Below are positions 25,230-34,777 of a stretch of DNA of 64,000 nucleotides, piece by piece. Under the pieces are notes generated by a model. The model was not told the DNA's origin, did not search any database, and saw only the letters and a list, made by a program, of their open reading frames with translations. Source of the stretch: Ruminococcus sp. (GTDB lineage: Bacteria > Bacillota > Clostridia > Oscillospirales > Ruminococcaceae); assembly GCF_016287535.1 (NCBI RefSeq), contig NZ_JAEFAJ010000007.1, positions 30,756 to 94,755 of the forward strand. Direction: 5' to 3'. Numbering within the stretch: the first letter of the stretch is position 1; the number at the start of each line of letters is the position of its first letter. A program made the position numbers and the translations under genes.

Positions 25230-25868
25230 ATGAACTATTTCACTATTTCCGCCAATGCCAAGGCTTCATTCATAGAAAAGCGCTCGGAGTTCATAGGCTA
25301 TATAGCTCCCGTAAAGACAAACAACGAGGCTGTAGCATTTATAAATTCCATCAAAGCCGAGCACCGGAAGGCCAAGCATAATGTATACGCATATATCCTG
25401 CGCAATGACAATATTTCCCGCTATTCAGATGACGGTGAGCCTCAGGGCACTGCTGGAGTCCCTGTTCTCGATGTGCTCCAGAAACGCAGACTTACCGACG
25501 TTTGCGTGGTAGTGACCCGTTACTTCGGCGGTATACTCCTCGGCGGCGGCGGACTTGTCAGAGCCTATTCCCATGCGGCTTCCCTTGCCTGCGACGCCGC
25601 GCATATAATGAATATGTGCCTTTGTCACCGCATCAGAATAACCGCAGATTACGGTATGTACGGCAAGATATCCTATCTGCTGCCAAATTTTGACACTATC
25701 ACAGTAAACTCAGACTTCGGCAGCGATGTTGTCCTGGAGGTCCTTGTTCTCACCGAGAAGCTTGAAGCTCTGAAAAAAGAGATAACAGAAGCTACCAACG
25801 GTTCTGCGGATATAACCGACTGCGAAGAGCTTTTTGAGGATTTTTCCTCTGTGAAAAATTTTTCTTGA
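25230..25868 (+). CDS. YigZ/IMPACT family protein
   Basis: The product has 212 residues. The N-terminal UPF0029 domain has EKRSEFIGYIAPV, AKHNVYAYI, RYSDDGEPQGTAGVPVL and TRYFGGILLGGGGLVRAYS, all typical of the YigZ/IMPACT family. The C-terminal half is DUF1949-like. These proteins are linked to translation control and possibly to nucleic-acid or peptide binding; the exact activity is unknown. It lies just ahead of the dgt-dnaG-rpoD operon. Confidence 0.9.
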   Translation: MNYFTISANAKASFIEKRSEFIGYIAPVKTNNEAVAFINSIKAEHRKAKHNVYAYILRNDNISRYSDDGEPQGTAGVPVLDVLQKRRLTDVCVVVTRYFGGILLGGGGLVRAYSHAASLACDAAHIMNMCLCHRIRITADYGMYGKISYLLPNFDTITVNSDFGSDVVLEVLVLTEKLEALKKEITEATNGSADITDCEELFEDFSSVKNFS

Positions 25869-25904
25869 AAAAATAAAGGGTTTTTTGTCCCGTTTTAGTA
25901 TAAG

Positions 25905-25960
25905 TATAATAGACGCTGTTTTCAGGAGCATTTCCTGAGAAGTTTTTTATGTCAGGGGGA
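25905..25960 (+). promoter_or_regulatory. Promoter element and leader hairpins of the dgt-dnaG-rpoD operon
   Basis: A TATAAT at 25905-25910 lies above a hairpin TCAGGA-GCATT-TCCTGA (25922-25938) that is followed, 4 bases later, by six T (25943-25948). This hairpin could terminate yigZ or attenuate the operon. The second arm, with two preceding T, could instead pair with TCAGGGGG at 25952-25959, which overlaps the ribosome site of dgt. The two pairings exclude each other. The -35 is weak, so the promoter itself is uncertain. Confidence 0.4.
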
Positions 25961-25966
25961 GTTAGT

Positions 25967-26962
25967 ATGACAGTACGCGAACAGATAGAAATAAGCGAGG
26001 CAGGTATCCTCAGCAAATTTGCCTGTGCAAGCATTGATACAAAGGGCACAGAGCGTGAGCGCTATGAGGACAAATGCCCGTACAGAACAGAGTTCCAGCG
26101 TGACCGTGACCGCATACTCCACTGCAACTCCTTCCGCAGACTGAAGCGTAAAACACAGGTATTTCTCTCGCCCGTCGGCGACCACTACAGGACAAGACTC
26201 ACTCATACCCTTGAAGTATCACAGATAGCAAGGACTATCGCAAGGGGTATGCGTCTCAACGAGGATCTCACCGAGGCTATAGCTCTCGGTCACGACCTTG
26301 GTCACTCCCCTTTCGGTCACTGCGGCGAAAGAACTCTTGACGAGATATGCCCCCACGGCTTCAAGCATTACGAGCAGAGCGTCCGCGTGGTTGAGGTACT
26401 TGAAAAAAAGGGTAAGGGGCTTAATCTCACTCATGCAGTACGGAACGGTATCCTCTGCCATACAAATATGATCGCTGATACCAAAGAGGGCAATATAGTC
26501 CGCCTCGCAGATACCATCGCTTACATAAACCACGATATCGAGGACTCTATCCGCGCCGGGATACTTGATCCCAATGAGCTCCCCCGTGACTGCGTGATAA
26601 CGCTCGGCAATACAAAAACGAAGAGAATAACTACTCTCATTGCCTCTGTTATCGAACACGGAGCGTTTGATATAGACTTTGCGCCGGAGATACGCAAAGC
26701 CCATGATGACCTGAAAAAATTCATGTTTGAAAAGGTTTATACAAATCCTACAGCTAAGCAGGAGGAAAGCAAGGCTGAACAGCTGATACGGAAAATGTAC
26801 GCTTATTTCATTGAGAACAGCAAAAAGCTTCCCGATGAGTACCGCAGTATTATGAAGGATTCAGACGCCGACCGCGCCGTCTGTGACTATATATCAGGAA
26901 TGAGCGACGAATACGCCGTCGATCTCTACACCGAGCTTTTCGTGCCGAAATTCTGGAAGTGA
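25967..26962 (+). CDS. dgt: Deoxyguanosinetriphosphate triphosphohydrolase-like protein
   Basis: The product has 331 residues from the ATG at 25967, which has a GGGGGAG site; an ATG at 25949 lacks one. It is an HD-domain dNTPase: RDRDRILHCNSFRRLKRKTQ, the HTLEVSQIARTIARG segment, and the HD pair in ALGHDLGHSPFGHCGE. Such enzymes hydrolyse dGTP or other dNTPs to the nucleoside and triphosphate, tuning the dNTP pool. It is the first gene of the operon with dnaG and rpoD, an order common in Clostridia. Confidence 0.9.
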   Translation: MTVREQIEISEAGILSKFACASIDTKGTERERYEDKCPYRTEFQRDRDRILHCNSFRRLKRKTQVFLSPVGDHYRTRLTHTLEVSQIARTIARGMRLNEDLTEAIALGHDLGHSPFGHCGERTLDEICPHGFKHYEQSVRVVEVLEKKGKGLNLTHAVRNGILCHTNMIADTKEGNIVRLADTIAYINHDIEDSIRAGILDPNELPRDCVITLGNTKTKRITTLIASVIEHGAFDIDFAPEIRKAHDDLKKFMFEKVYTNPTAKQEESKAEQLIRKMYAYFIENSKKLPDEYRSIMKDSDADRAVCDYISGMSDEYAVDLYTELFVPKFWK

Positions 26963-26971
26963 GGGTGAATA

Positions 26972-28708
26972 ATGCCTCAGAACGACGAATTTCTCTATAA
27001 TCTCCGCAATGCCAATCCCATAGAGACAGTAATGGGCGGCTATGTTAACCTTATAAGGCGAGGGCGGAATTATGTATGCTCCTGCCCCTTCCACTCGGAA
27101 AAGACCCCGTCATGCACTATATTCACCGATACGCAGAGCTTTTACTGCTTCGGCTGCGGCGCAGGCGGCGATGTCATAACCTTTGTAATGAAAGCGGAGA
27201 ACCTTGATTTCCAGGAAGCCGTAAAGCTCCTCGCTCAGCGTTCAGGTATGGAAGTACCGGAATACGGCAATAAGGACAGCGGCTTCGCAAAGCGAAAGAC
27301 CCGTATCTACGAAATGAACCGCATTGCCGCGAACCATTTCTATACCAATCTTTTCAAGGGTCCGGACAAAACGGGACTGCAGTACTTTGCAGACCGAAAA
27401 CTAACTCCGCAGACCATAAAAAAATATGGTCTCGGCTACGCTCCCGACTCGTGGAACGATCTCACCGATCTTCTGAAGTCCAAGGGCTATTCCGACGACG
27501 AGATCACCGATGCATGGCTGGGCGGTCAGAAAAACGGACGTACCTTCGATATGTTCAGGAAGAGAGTAATGTTTCCTATAATAGACCTCCGGGGCAATAT
27601 AATCGGCTTCGGCGGACGAGTCCTCGACAACTCGCAGCCTAAATACCTGAATACAGGAAAAACCCCCGTATTCGACAAGGGCTCCAATCTCTTCTCCATG
27701 AACTTCGCAAAGAATTCCAACGCCAAAAGGCTGATACTCTGCGAGGGATATATGGACGTCATAGCCGTTAATCAGGCAGGCTTCGAGAACGTGGTCGCCA
27801 CCCTCGGAACCGCCATAACTCCCGATCAGGCAAGGCTCATCAGCCACTATGCCGAGGAAGTTGTAGTTGCCTATGACAGCGACGGCGCAGGACAGAAGGC
27901 TACTCAGAAAGCTATCAATCACTTTGCGGACGTCGGGCTCCGCACTAAGATACTACACATGGAAGGCGCAAAGGATCCGGACGAGTATATCAAAAAGTTC
28001 GGACGTGACCGCTTCCGTATGCTCATAGACGATTCCAACGACGCCAACGACTTCATGCTGGACAGGTGTGAAGAGGGTCTCGACCTTTCCACAGAGATAG
28101 GCAGAGTAGAGCTCCTGAAGCGTACCTCAAAGGTACTTGCAGGTATAGAATCACCGCTGGAACGTGAGGTATATATATCGCGCACCTCAAAAAAATGCGA
28201 TATACCTGTGCAGGTCCTGAAAACACATATAGATTCCATGCTCGAAAAGAACAGCCGCAGCGCCAGAAAAAACGAATGGCGCACCATAAAGGCAAAAACA
28301 TCTTACATACGTGATGATATAAACCCCGACGCAGTCTCCAATAAAAAAGAAGCCCGCGCCGAGGAGACCATAATAAGCTATCTGCTGAAACGTCCGCAGG
28401 AATACGAGGATATTGAAAAGCTCGTTCCGCCTGAGTGCTTTGTGACCGCTTTCAACAAAAAGGTCTACAAGGCTCTGCTGAACGCAATGAAAATTTCGGA
28501 CAAGTTCTCGATATCACTGCTGTCAGATGAATTTTCTCCTGAGGAAACGGGAAGAATAAGCGGAATAGCCGCAAAAAAACGCGAAGTCGCAGTTACAATG
28601 GACGTAGTTGCCGACTGCGCTGAGGTACTCAGGAACAGTACGCCTAAAACTGACGGAGAGCTGAGCAACGATGAGCTGCTGGAGCTCTTCCGTTCCAAAA
28701 ACAAGTAG
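26972..28708 (+). CDS. dnaG: DNA primase
   Basis: The product has 578 residues. It makes RNA primers at the replication fork. The N-terminal zinc-binding domain has Cys38, His41, Cys59 and Cys62 (CPFH and CFGCG). The RNA polymerase domain includes [10 protein letters not shown] and [17 protein letters not shown], and the TOPRIM fold has [13 protein letters not shown] and [13 protein letters not shown]. The C-terminal part would bind DnaB helicase. It starts 9 bases after dgt and is followed by rpoD. Confidence 0.96.
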   Translation: MPQNDEFLYNLRNANPIETVMGGYVNLIRRGRNYVCSCPFHSEKTPSCTIFTDTQSFYCFGCGAGGDVITFVMKAENLDFQEAVKLLAQRSGMEVPEYGNKDSGFAKRKTRIYEMNRIAANHFYTNLFKGPDKTGLQYFADRKLTPQTIKKYGLGYAPDSWNDLTDLLKSKGYSDDEITDAWLGGQKNGRTFDMFRKRVMFPIIDLRGNIIGFGGRVLDNSQPKYLNTGKTPVFDKGSNLFSMNFAKNSNAKRLILCEGYMDVIAVNQAGFENVVATLGTAITPDQARLISHYAEEVVVAYDSDGAGQKATQKAINHFADVGLRTKILHMEGAKDPDEYIKKFGRDRFRMLIDDSNDANDFMLDRCEEGLDLSTEIGRVELLKRTSKVLAGIESPLEREVYISRTSKKCDIPVQVLKTHIDSMLEKNSRSARKNEWRTIKAKTSYIRDDINPDAVSNKKEARAEETIISYLLKRPQEYEDIEKLVPPECFVTAFNKKVYKALLNAMKISDKFSISLLSDEFSPEETGRISGIAAKKREVAVTMDVVADCAEVLRNSTPKTDGELSNDELLELFRSKNK

Positions 28709-28721
28709 GAGGATAAATACA

Positions 28722-29801
28722 ATGGAAAAGAAAAACACCATAGAAGCTCTTATGGAACAGGGTAAAGCCAACGGCAGGCTCACTACCAAGGAGATAACCG
28801 ACGCTCTTGAGGAGCTTGATTTCAGCGTCGATCAGATCGACACCTTCTATGAAAACTGCGAGAATCTCAATATCGAGATCATTGAGGATATGAACCTCGA
28901 CGCCGACCTGAAAATCGGTCTTGACTCAAATATGACAGACGACCTTGAAATGGCTCTCTCAACAGAGGGTATAGCTATTGACGACCCTGTAAAGATCTAC
29001 TTAAAGGAAATAGGAAGAGTTCCCCTCCTTACAACAGAGGAAGAGATAGAGCTCGCGCAGAGAATGGCAAAGGGCGATCCCTATGCTAAAAAGCGTCTTT
29101 CGGAAGCCAATCTCCGTCTTGTTGTATCTATTGCAAAAAAGTACGTAGGAAGAGGTATGCAGTTCCTCGATCTCATACAGGAGGGCAACCTCGGTCTTAT
29201 CAAGGCTGTTGAAAAGTTCGACTACACAAAGGGCTTCAAGTTCTCCACATACGCTACATGGTGGATAAGGCAGGCTATAACCCGTGCTATCGCCGATCAG
29301 GCAAGAACTATACGTATCCCCGTACACATGGTCGAGACCATAACCAAGGTAAAGAAGGTGTCAAGTCAGCTCCTCCATGAGAACGGTCACGATCCCAGCC
29401 CGGAGGAGATCGCTGAAAAGCTCAATATGCCGGTTGACAAGGTACGCGAGATCATGCGCGTAGCCCAGGATCCCGTATCTCTCGAAACACCTATCGGTGA
29501 AGAGGAGGACAGTCACCTCGGCGACTTTATCCCCGACGATGACGCTCCGGCTCCTGCTGAAGCAGCTTCACATACTCTCCTGAAAGAGCAGCTCAATGAA
29601 GTCCTGTCAACTCTGACAGACCGTGAAGCAAAGGTCCTGAAGCTGCGTTTTGGTCTTGAGGACGGCAAATCACGTACACTTGAGGAGGTAGGTCAGCGCT
29701 TTGACGTAACACGTGAGCGTATCCGCCAGATCGAAGCAAAGGCACTGAGAAAGCTCCGTCACCCCAGCAGAAGCAAAAAGGTCAAGGACTTCCTTGACTG
29801 A
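28722..29801 (+). CDS. rpoD: RNA polymerase primary sigma factor
   Basis: The product has 359 residues from the ATG at 28722, which has an AGGAGG site. Regions 1.1 (short) through 4.2 are present: [17 protein letters not shown] for region 1.2, [21 protein letters not shown] (split over regions 2.3 and 2.4), then region 3, and [18 protein letters not shown] with [18 protein letters not shown] for the region 4.2 helix-turn-helix. It directs housekeeping transcription from the TTGACA/TATAAT promoters seen across this window. It is the third gene of the classic dgt-dnaG-rpoD operon. Confidence 0.97.
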   Translation: MEKKNTIEALMEQGKANGRLTTKEITDALEELDFSVDQIDTFYENCENLNIEIIEDMNLDADLKIGLDSNMTDDLEMALSTEGIAIDDPVKIYLKEIGRVPLLTTEEEIELAQRMAKGDPYAKKRLSEANLRLVVSIAKKYVGRGMQFLDLIQEGNLGLIKAVEKFDYTKGFKFSTYATWWIRQAITRAIADQARTIRIPVHMVETITKVKKVSSQLLHENGHDPSPEEIAEKLNMPVDKVREIMRVAQDPVSLETPIGEEEDSHLGDFIPDDDAPAPAEAASHTLLKEQLNEVLSTLTDREAKVLKLRFGLEDGKSRTLEEVGQRFDVTRERIRQIEAKALRKLRHPSRSKKVKDFLD

Positions 29802-29821
29802 TGCCCGGACAATATTTCCGA

Positions 29822-29846
29822 AGCCGCCGAAAATGGCGGCTTTTTT
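29822..29846 (+). terminator. Terminator of the dgt-dnaG-rpoD operon
   Basis: AGCCGCC (29822-29828) pairs with GGCGGCT (29835-29841), followed by six T. Confidence 0.9.
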
Positions 29847-29847
29847 A

Positions 29848-29876
29848 TTGACATTCACGCCCCGATGTAGTATAAT
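29848..29876 (+). promoter_or_regulatory. Consensus promoter of the EAL/beta-repeat gene
   Basis: TTGACA (29848-29853), a 17-base spacer and TATAAT (29871-29876), right behind the rpoD terminator. The expected start is near 29883, giving a leader of about 100 bases. Confidence 0.85.
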
Positions 29877-29900
29877 AAAATTGTATAAATGTACGTTATC

Positions 29901-29986
29901 ACGGTCTCCTGCTGACCGTTAAACGCAGGTGCCGAAAGGGCTGTTCTTCTCTGTTCTGAACAGCTCACGCGGTATAAGGGGACATT
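29901..29986 (+). promoter_or_regulatory. Structured, pseudoknotted leader RNA before the EAL gene
   Basis: Stem ACGGTC/GACCGT (29901-29906 with 29914-29919) has CCTGC in its loop (29908-29912), which can pair with GCAGG at 29925-29929, a pseudoknot. Next, TGCCG (29930-29934) can pair with CGGTA (29970-29974), enclosing a 7-base stem GCTGTTC/GAACAGC (29940-29946 with 29958-29964). The ribosome site AAGGGG follows 2 bases later. The layout looks like a translational riboswitch. I compared it by memory with c-di-GMP-I and II, SAM, preQ1 and fluoride motifs and saw no match. Confidence 0.45.
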
Positions 29987-32725
29987 ATGAGTATATTTGA
30001 TTTCAGCACAAATCCTCCCGCGCTTAGTCATGACTGGCAGGTCTTTCAGCAGTTTGTCGGCAATATCGGAGCTTTTACCTATTTAGCCAAGGAAAAAGCC
30101 GCTTACCTTGATTCGGTCGCCTGTCATATCCTCGGCTGTCCGAGTGAAAAGATCAATGAATTCGAGTTCTTTGACCTACTCGAAAAGATCTCAAAGAACC
30201 CCGTAGAAGGACAGAAGCATATTTATAAATTTACAGACGGAAATACCTCACGCTATGTGAAAATGAATGTCTACGAGAGCAGCGACGAGTGGATCGGCTT
30301 TATACAGGACTTTACCCGTCAGATAACCGAATTCAACGACCGCAATTCCTTCGTTGAATACGACCCTGTTACCCGTCTGCCCTCCTACCCTTCATTCTCA
30401 CAGAAGATAAAAAAGATCCTCCCCGATGTTCAGCAGGCGTGTCTTGCCACTATATTCATCAACGGCATAGACAAGCTCGGTTCCTATCTCACAGTTGACA
30501 ATACCAACAGCTGCATAACCTCTGTTGCGGAAGCGCTGAAGAGCTTTGAGAGCGATACCATAATCATAGGCTCGAAGTCCAACTATGAGATATGCGTATT
30601 CTTCTGCGACTGCGACAAGATGAGCATATACAACATACTCAACAGTATGGGTGAAGCAGTACAGAACTGCACCCTGACCGACGACTTCGGCGAGATAATT
30701 GACATCTCAGACAAGAGCCGCATAAGCCTTTCCATTGGCTGTGCGTCATATCCCGAAGAAGCTACCGACTTCAATATGCTTATGAATTTCTCGGAATTCG
30801 CGCTGTTTGAAGCAAGAACGGACAAGCGCTCTGTAATCAACTGGTACTCAGAGGAGAACTATATCCGCGAAAAGGATTCCTACCGCAATGCTCAGACCTT
30901 CTCCCGCATTGTGCAGGACAATCTACTCACCTACTATCTCCAGCCCATAGTTGAGGCTCAGACAGGAGAGATAGTCGGCTATGAAGCTCTTATGAGAACT
31001 GTCGGCGATATCAAGATGGCTCCCACTCAGATACTGAAGATAGCTGCCGCTCAGAACGACCTTTACTCCATTGAGAAGCTCACGTTTTTCAATACTCTGA
31101 AGCTTCTCAGCGACAATCAGCAGATATTTGAAAAGCGCAAGCTCTTCATAAACTGCCTTCCAAGTCATCTTCTGAGCGACGAGGAATTCAATGAGCTTTA
31201 CCTTACATACGGCGAACTCCTTGAAAAAACTGTCATTGAGATAGTTGAAGAGACCGCTGCTACAGATGAGTCCATTGAGCTTCTCAAAAAGCGCTGCGGT
31301 TTTGCTCATTGCAAGCTCGCTATCGACGACTACGGTTCAGGCTATTCAAATTCCTCGAACCTGCTCCACTATTCGCCTGATTACATTAAGATAGACCGCT
31401 CCCTTATAAGCGATATCCACAATGACCTCAAAAAGCAGCAGCTCGTTACAGCTATCATAGAATTCTGCCATGAGAACCAACTGCAATCGCTGGCTGAGGG
31501 CGTTGAGACCGTTCAGGAGCTGAAAACTGTGATACGCCTCGGCGTTGATCTCATTCAGGGATATTATACTTCAAAGCCCAAGCCCCTCTTCCTCAACAGC
31601 ATCTCTTCGGATATCAAGGACGAGATAATCAAGACCAATCTTGAGATACGTCCGGAGGGCGTAAAGAAGATATATGCCGCACAGAACGATACTGAGCTGG
31701 ATCTTCTCAAACTCGCGCTCGAAAAATATACGGATATACACATCTATCAGAGCAAGCTCACCATCGTCGGCGACCCCGACAAGCAGGTGAAGATGAACAT
31801 ATCCATCATGGATAATCACAGCTGTGAGCTGACGCTGAAGAATGTCAATATGATAAGCGGCAACAGCAAGCCTACTATCACCGTGGGCGAGTATGCACGT
31901 CTTGTCCTCAATGTTGTCAAGAGCAATAAGCTCAGCTATTCCGGTATCTATGTACCTATGGGCTCGCAGTTCGAGCTTGGCGGCAAGGGCAGTCTCACTA
32001 TAGATTGCTATGCTTCTGAGGGTATCGGAATCGGTAATGACTACGACCACGGCTACGGCGATATCACTATCGACTTCGGCGGAACCCTCGAAATAATTTC
32101 CAACAGCGTTGAAGCGCTTTGTATAGGCGGCGGTCATAACGATGACGACTCCGATATCAAACTGATCTCAGGCAAGATAAAGATCTTCATGTATTCACAT
32201 AACGGTCTTGCTGTCGGAAGCTTCAACGGTGACGCAAATATCGACATCGGTGAGAAGTGCTCCCTGGATATCACTATATCCGGTATCAAGGTAACAGGCA
32301 TAGGAAGCTGCAAGGGCATATCCACTATCAGCTCCGACGCTGATATCACTATGTCATGTACCGGCGCCCAGGCTGTGGGAATCGGCGTCCTTGAGGACGG
32401 CGAGGGCAGCATATACATCAGGCAGGGCAAGATAAGCATGAAGATGCGCTCTGCAAAACACTCCTGCATAGGCGCTGTAAAGGGTAATATCAATACCAAG
32501 ATACAGAATGCTTCCATCACTATCGACTCTGAGGGCGATGAGGTAACAGGTATCGGTGACGCAGCCGGCACAGGAAATGTAACTATCGTCGATTCCGAGG
32601 TATCAATGGTCGTTAATGCAGGTAATCCCAAGGATATCGGTACAGCTACAGGCGATGTACAGATACAGAATTCCAATGTTACTTCGCTTGTGAACAATAA
32701 GCGTACTACCTACGCTAATAACTAA
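29987..32725 (+). CDS. EAL-domain protein with degenerate GGDEF and C-terminal beta-repeat domain
   Basis: The product has 912 residues with no signal peptide or membrane helix. Residues 1-115 are PAS-like, 125-285 a degenerate GGDEF (signature replaced by GSKSNYE). Residues 305-540 are an EAL domain with the catalytic set present: Glu333, Asn389, Glu418, Asp447, Asp448, Lys468, Glu504 and Gln524. Active c-di-GMP hydrolysis is therefore likely. Residues about 575-900 contain repeated short beta-strands around Gly-rich turns (IGIGNDYDHGYGDITIDFGG, ALCIGGG, VTGIGSCKG, AVGIGVLEDGEGSIYI, VTGIGDAAGTGNVTI), suggesting a beta-solenoid. Such repeats are usual in surface proteins, not in cytosolic signalling enzymes. 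It has its own promoter and leader RNA. Confidence 0.85.
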   Translation: MSIFDFSTNPPALSHDWQVFQQFVGNIGAFTYLAKEKAAYLDSVACHILGCPSEKINEFEFFDLLEKISKNPVEGQKHIYKFTDGNTSRYVKMNVYESSDEWIGFIQDFTRQITEFNDRNSFVEYDPVTRLPSYPSFSQKIKKILPDVQQACLATIFINGIDKLGSYLTVDNTNSCITSVAEALKSFESDTIIIGSKSNYEICVFFCDCDKMSIYNILNSMGEAVQNCTLTDDFGEIIDISDKSRISLSIGCASYPEEATDFNMLMNFSEFALFEARTDKRSVINWYSEENYIREKDSYRNAQTFSRIVQDNLLTYYLQPIVEAQTGEIVGYEALMRTVGDIKMAPTQILKIAAAQNDLYSIEKLTFFNTLKLLSDNQQIFEKRKLFINCLPSHLLSDEEFNELYLTYGELLEKTVIEIVEETAATDESIELLKKRCGFAHCKLAIDDYGSGYSNSSNLLHYSPDYIKIDRSLISDIHNDLKKQQLVTAIIEFCHENQLQSLAEGVETVQELKTVIRLGVDLIQGYYTSKPKPLFLNSISSDIKDEIIKTNLEIRPEGVKKIYAAQNDTELDLLKLALEKYTDIHIYQSKLTIVGDPDKQVKMNISIMDNHSCELTLKNVNMISGNSKPTITVGEYARLVLNVVKSNKLSYSGIYVPMGSQFELGGKGSLTIDCYASEGIGIGNDYDHGYGDITIDFGGTLEIISNSVEALCIGGGHNDDDSDIKLISGKIKIFMYSHNGLAVGSFNGDANIDIGEKCSLDITISGIKVTGIGSCKGISTISSDADITMSCTGAQAVGIGVLEDGEGSIYIRQGKISMKMRSAKHSCIGAVKGNINTKIQNASITIDSEGDEVTGIGDAAGTGNVTIVDSEVSMVVNAGNPKDIGTATGDVQIQNSNVTSLVNNKRTTYANN

Positions 32726-32782
32726 ATCAATCCTCCCCGCCTCAAAGGGCGGGGAAACATATGAGAAAGGTAAGAAATAAAT

Positions 32783-33877
32783 ATGAAGCTTGGCATGGTT
32801 GGTCTGCCCAATGTGGGCAAAAGCACACTCTTTAACGCACTCACTAACGCAGGTGCTGAATCCGCAAACTACCCCTTCTGCACTATTGAGAAAAACGTGG
32901 GCATAGTTTCTGTTCCCGACGAAAGACTCGATAAGCTGGCAGAAATGTACGAGCCGGATAAGTTCACTCCCGCTAACCTTGAATTCGTTGACATCGCCGG
33001 TCTTGTAAAGGGCGCTTCAAAAGGCGAGGGTCTCGGAAACAAGTTCCTTGCGGATATTCGTGAGGTTGACGCTATCGTTCACGTTGTAAGGTGCTTTGAG
33101 GACCCCAATATCATCCACGTTGACGGAAGCATAAATCCGCTCCGTGATATCGAAACTATCAATCTGGAGCTTATATTCTCGGATATAGAAATGGTGGAAA
33201 GACGTATCGACAGAGCTAAAAAGGCTGCCAAGGGAGATAAGAAATACCTTGCGGAAGCTGAGTTCCTTGAAAGGCTGAAGGCTCACCTTGAAGAAGGAAA
33301 GTCCGCAAGAGGCTTTGATTTCACAGACGAGGAGAGAGAGCTTATCAAGTCAACTCCCCTGCTGTCTGCTAAGCCTGTTATCTATGCGGCTAATCTCAGC
33401 GAGGAGGACTTCACCAATAATATCGACACCAACGAGAACTACAAGGCTGTATGCAAGCTTGCAGAGGAGGAGCACTCCGCTGTACTTCCTATCTGCGCTC
33501 AGATAGAGGCTGAGATATCGGATATGGGCGACGAGGACAAGGCTATGTTCCTCAGCGAGCTGGGTCTCGAGGTATCGGGTCTCAACCGTATCATCAAGGA
33601 GGGATATGCTCTTCTCGGACTTATCTCCTACCTCACCGCAGGCAAACAGGAGGTTCGCGCATGGACTATCACAAAGGGCACAAAGGCTCCTCAGGCTGCG
33701 GGTAAGATTCATACAGACTTTGAGAAAGGCTTTATCCGTGCGGAGGTCATCTCCTACGACGACCTTATGGCTTGCGGAAGCATGGCTGCTGCCAAGGAAA
33801 AGGGACTTGTACGCCTTGAGGGCAAGGAGTACGTTATGCAGGACGGAGATATAGTTCTGTTCCGTTTCAATGTATAA
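32783..33877 (+). CDS. ychF: Redox-regulated ATPase YchF (Obg-like)
   Basis: The product has 364 residues, the normal length. It has a P-loop GLPNVGKSTLFNAL at the start, switch segment DIAGLVKGASKGEGLGNKFL, and NLSEEDF in place of the GTPase NKxD motif, which explains its ATP preference. A C-terminal TGS domain includes VRAWTITKGTKAPQAAGKIH and DGDIVLFRFNV. YchF binds ribosomes and acts in stress responses. Upstream, CCCCGCC and GGGCGGGG form a hairpin at about 32734-32753 without a T run. The next gene starts 3 bases after its stop. Confidence 0.95.
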   Translation: MKLGMVGLPNVGKSTLFNALTNAGAESANYPFCTIEKNVGIVSVPDERLDKLAEMYEPDKFTPANLEFVDIAGLVKGASKGEGLGNKFLADIREVDAIVHVVRCFEDPNIIHVDGSINPLRDIETINLELIFSDIEMVERRIDRAKKAAKGDKKYLAEAEFLERLKAHLEEGKSARGFDFTDEERELIKSTPLLSAKPVIYAANLSEEDFTNNIDTNENYKAVCKLAEEEHSAVLPICAQIEAEISDMGDEDKAMFLSELGLEVSGLNRIIKEGYALLGLISYLTAGKQEVRAWTITKGTKAPQAAGKIHTDFEKGFIRAEVISYDDLMACGSMAAAKEKGLVRLEGKEYVMQDGDIVLFRFNV

Positions 33878-33880
33878 AGA

Positions 33881-34246
33881 ATGGAAGAAATTTTAAGGCG
33901 GTATTTTCAGGCATGGTTAGACAATGATATTTCCGCATTAAATGAAACTTTTTCAGACAATTCCGTATATATTGAGTGTTACGGTCCGGAGTATCACGGT
34001 CTTTCTCAGATACTTAAGTGGTTCCATGAATGGAACAGGCACGGAAGAGTTCTGGAATGGACTATAAAGCGAACTGTCACCCATGACAAAACACTGGTCG
34101 CAGAATGGTATTTCAAATGCGATTATGAGGGAAATATCGACGGCTTTGACGGAGTGACGATAGCTGATTTTGATAATGATAATAAGATCATAAGGCTATG
34201 CGAATTCCAGTCCAAATCAGAACATTATTTCCCTTTTGGCGAATGA
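33881..34246 (+). CDS. NTF2/SnoaL-like protein
   Basis: The product has 121 residues. The pattern LRRYFQAWLDNDISALNETF with SDNSVYIECYGPEYHGLSQI, then VAEWYFKCDYEGNIDGFDGV, fits the cone-shaped NTF2/SnoaL fold seen in small isomerases and ligand-binding proteins. It begins 3 bases after ychF stops and has only a weak ribosome site, so it is probably translationally coupled. Its specific function is unknown. Confidence 0.75.
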   Translation: MEEILRRYFQAWLDNDISALNETFSDNSVYIECYGPEYHGLSQILKWFHEWNRHGRVLEWTIKRTVTHDKTLVAEWYFKCDYEGNIDGFDGVTIADFDNDNKIIRLCEFQSKSEHYFPFGE

Positions 34247-34264
34247 TCTTCGGAGAAACAATAA

Positions 34265-34729
34265 ATGATAGAGCAGATTTTTGATAAAGACGAAAAACGC
34301 AAAATAGCAAGAAAAGTCCTTGAAGCGCTCAGAGAATGGTTCGAGGTGGACGAAAGCCGCGAACAGTACATCAGGGACTGTGCTGAATGGATATTTATTG
34401 CAGCTAAGGGAAACGGAGAATATGTGGGCTTCCTCTGTCTGAAAGAAACAGGAAAGGATACCGCTGAACTTGCTGTCATGGGTGTGCTGAAAGACTATCA
34501 CCGCGAGGGCATAGGTCGTCAGCTCTTTGAAAAAGCCAAAACTATAGCTGCCGAAAGCGGTTATTCCTTTATGCAGGTAAAAACTGTTCAGATGGGCAAG
34601 TACCCTGACTACGACAAGACCAATCTGTTCTACCTCAGCTGCGGCTTCAAGGAATTCGAGGTATTCCCTGAATACTGGGACGAGGATAACCCTTGCCAGA
34701 TATATGTTATGTCATTGAACAAAATATAA
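34265..34729 (+). CDS. GNAT family N-acetyltransferase
   Basis: The product has 154 residues. Strand and loop pattern are those of the GNAT fold: FIAAKGNGEYVGFLCL, then TAELAVMGVLKDYHREGIGRQLFEKA, in which the acetyl-CoA loop is RxGIGR-like (HREGIGRQL), and LFYLSCGFKEFE near the C-terminus. It transfers an acetyl group from acetyl-CoA to an unknown amine. It lies between the NTF2-like gene and the glutamine synthetase gene, probably in one transcript with ychF. Confidence 0.88.
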   Translation: MIEQIFDKDEKRKIARKVLEALREWFEVDESREQYIRDCAEWIFIAAKGNGEYVGFLCLKETGKDTAELAVMGVLKDYHREGIGRQLFEKAKTIAAESGYSFMQVKTVQMGKYPDYDKTNLFYLSCGFKEFEVFPEYWDEDNPCQIYVMSLNKI

Positions 34730-34755
34730 CGGGCGGATAATATCCGCCCCTACAA
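34729..34755. repeat. Second copy of the GGGCGG/CCGCCC palindromic repeat
   Basis: ACGGGCGGATAATATCCGCC continues with CCT and ACAA, matching the copy at 442-468 with one difference. It sits between the acetyltransferase stop codon and the glutamine synthetase ribosome site. Confidence 0.75.
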
Positions 34756-34777
34756 TTATTAAAATGGAGGTCTTTCA

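Noticed and set aside
32734..32753. CCCCGCC/GGGCGGGG hairpin as a terminator before ychF
   Set aside because: There is no T run after the stem; it may slow or protect RNA but is not a standard terminator.
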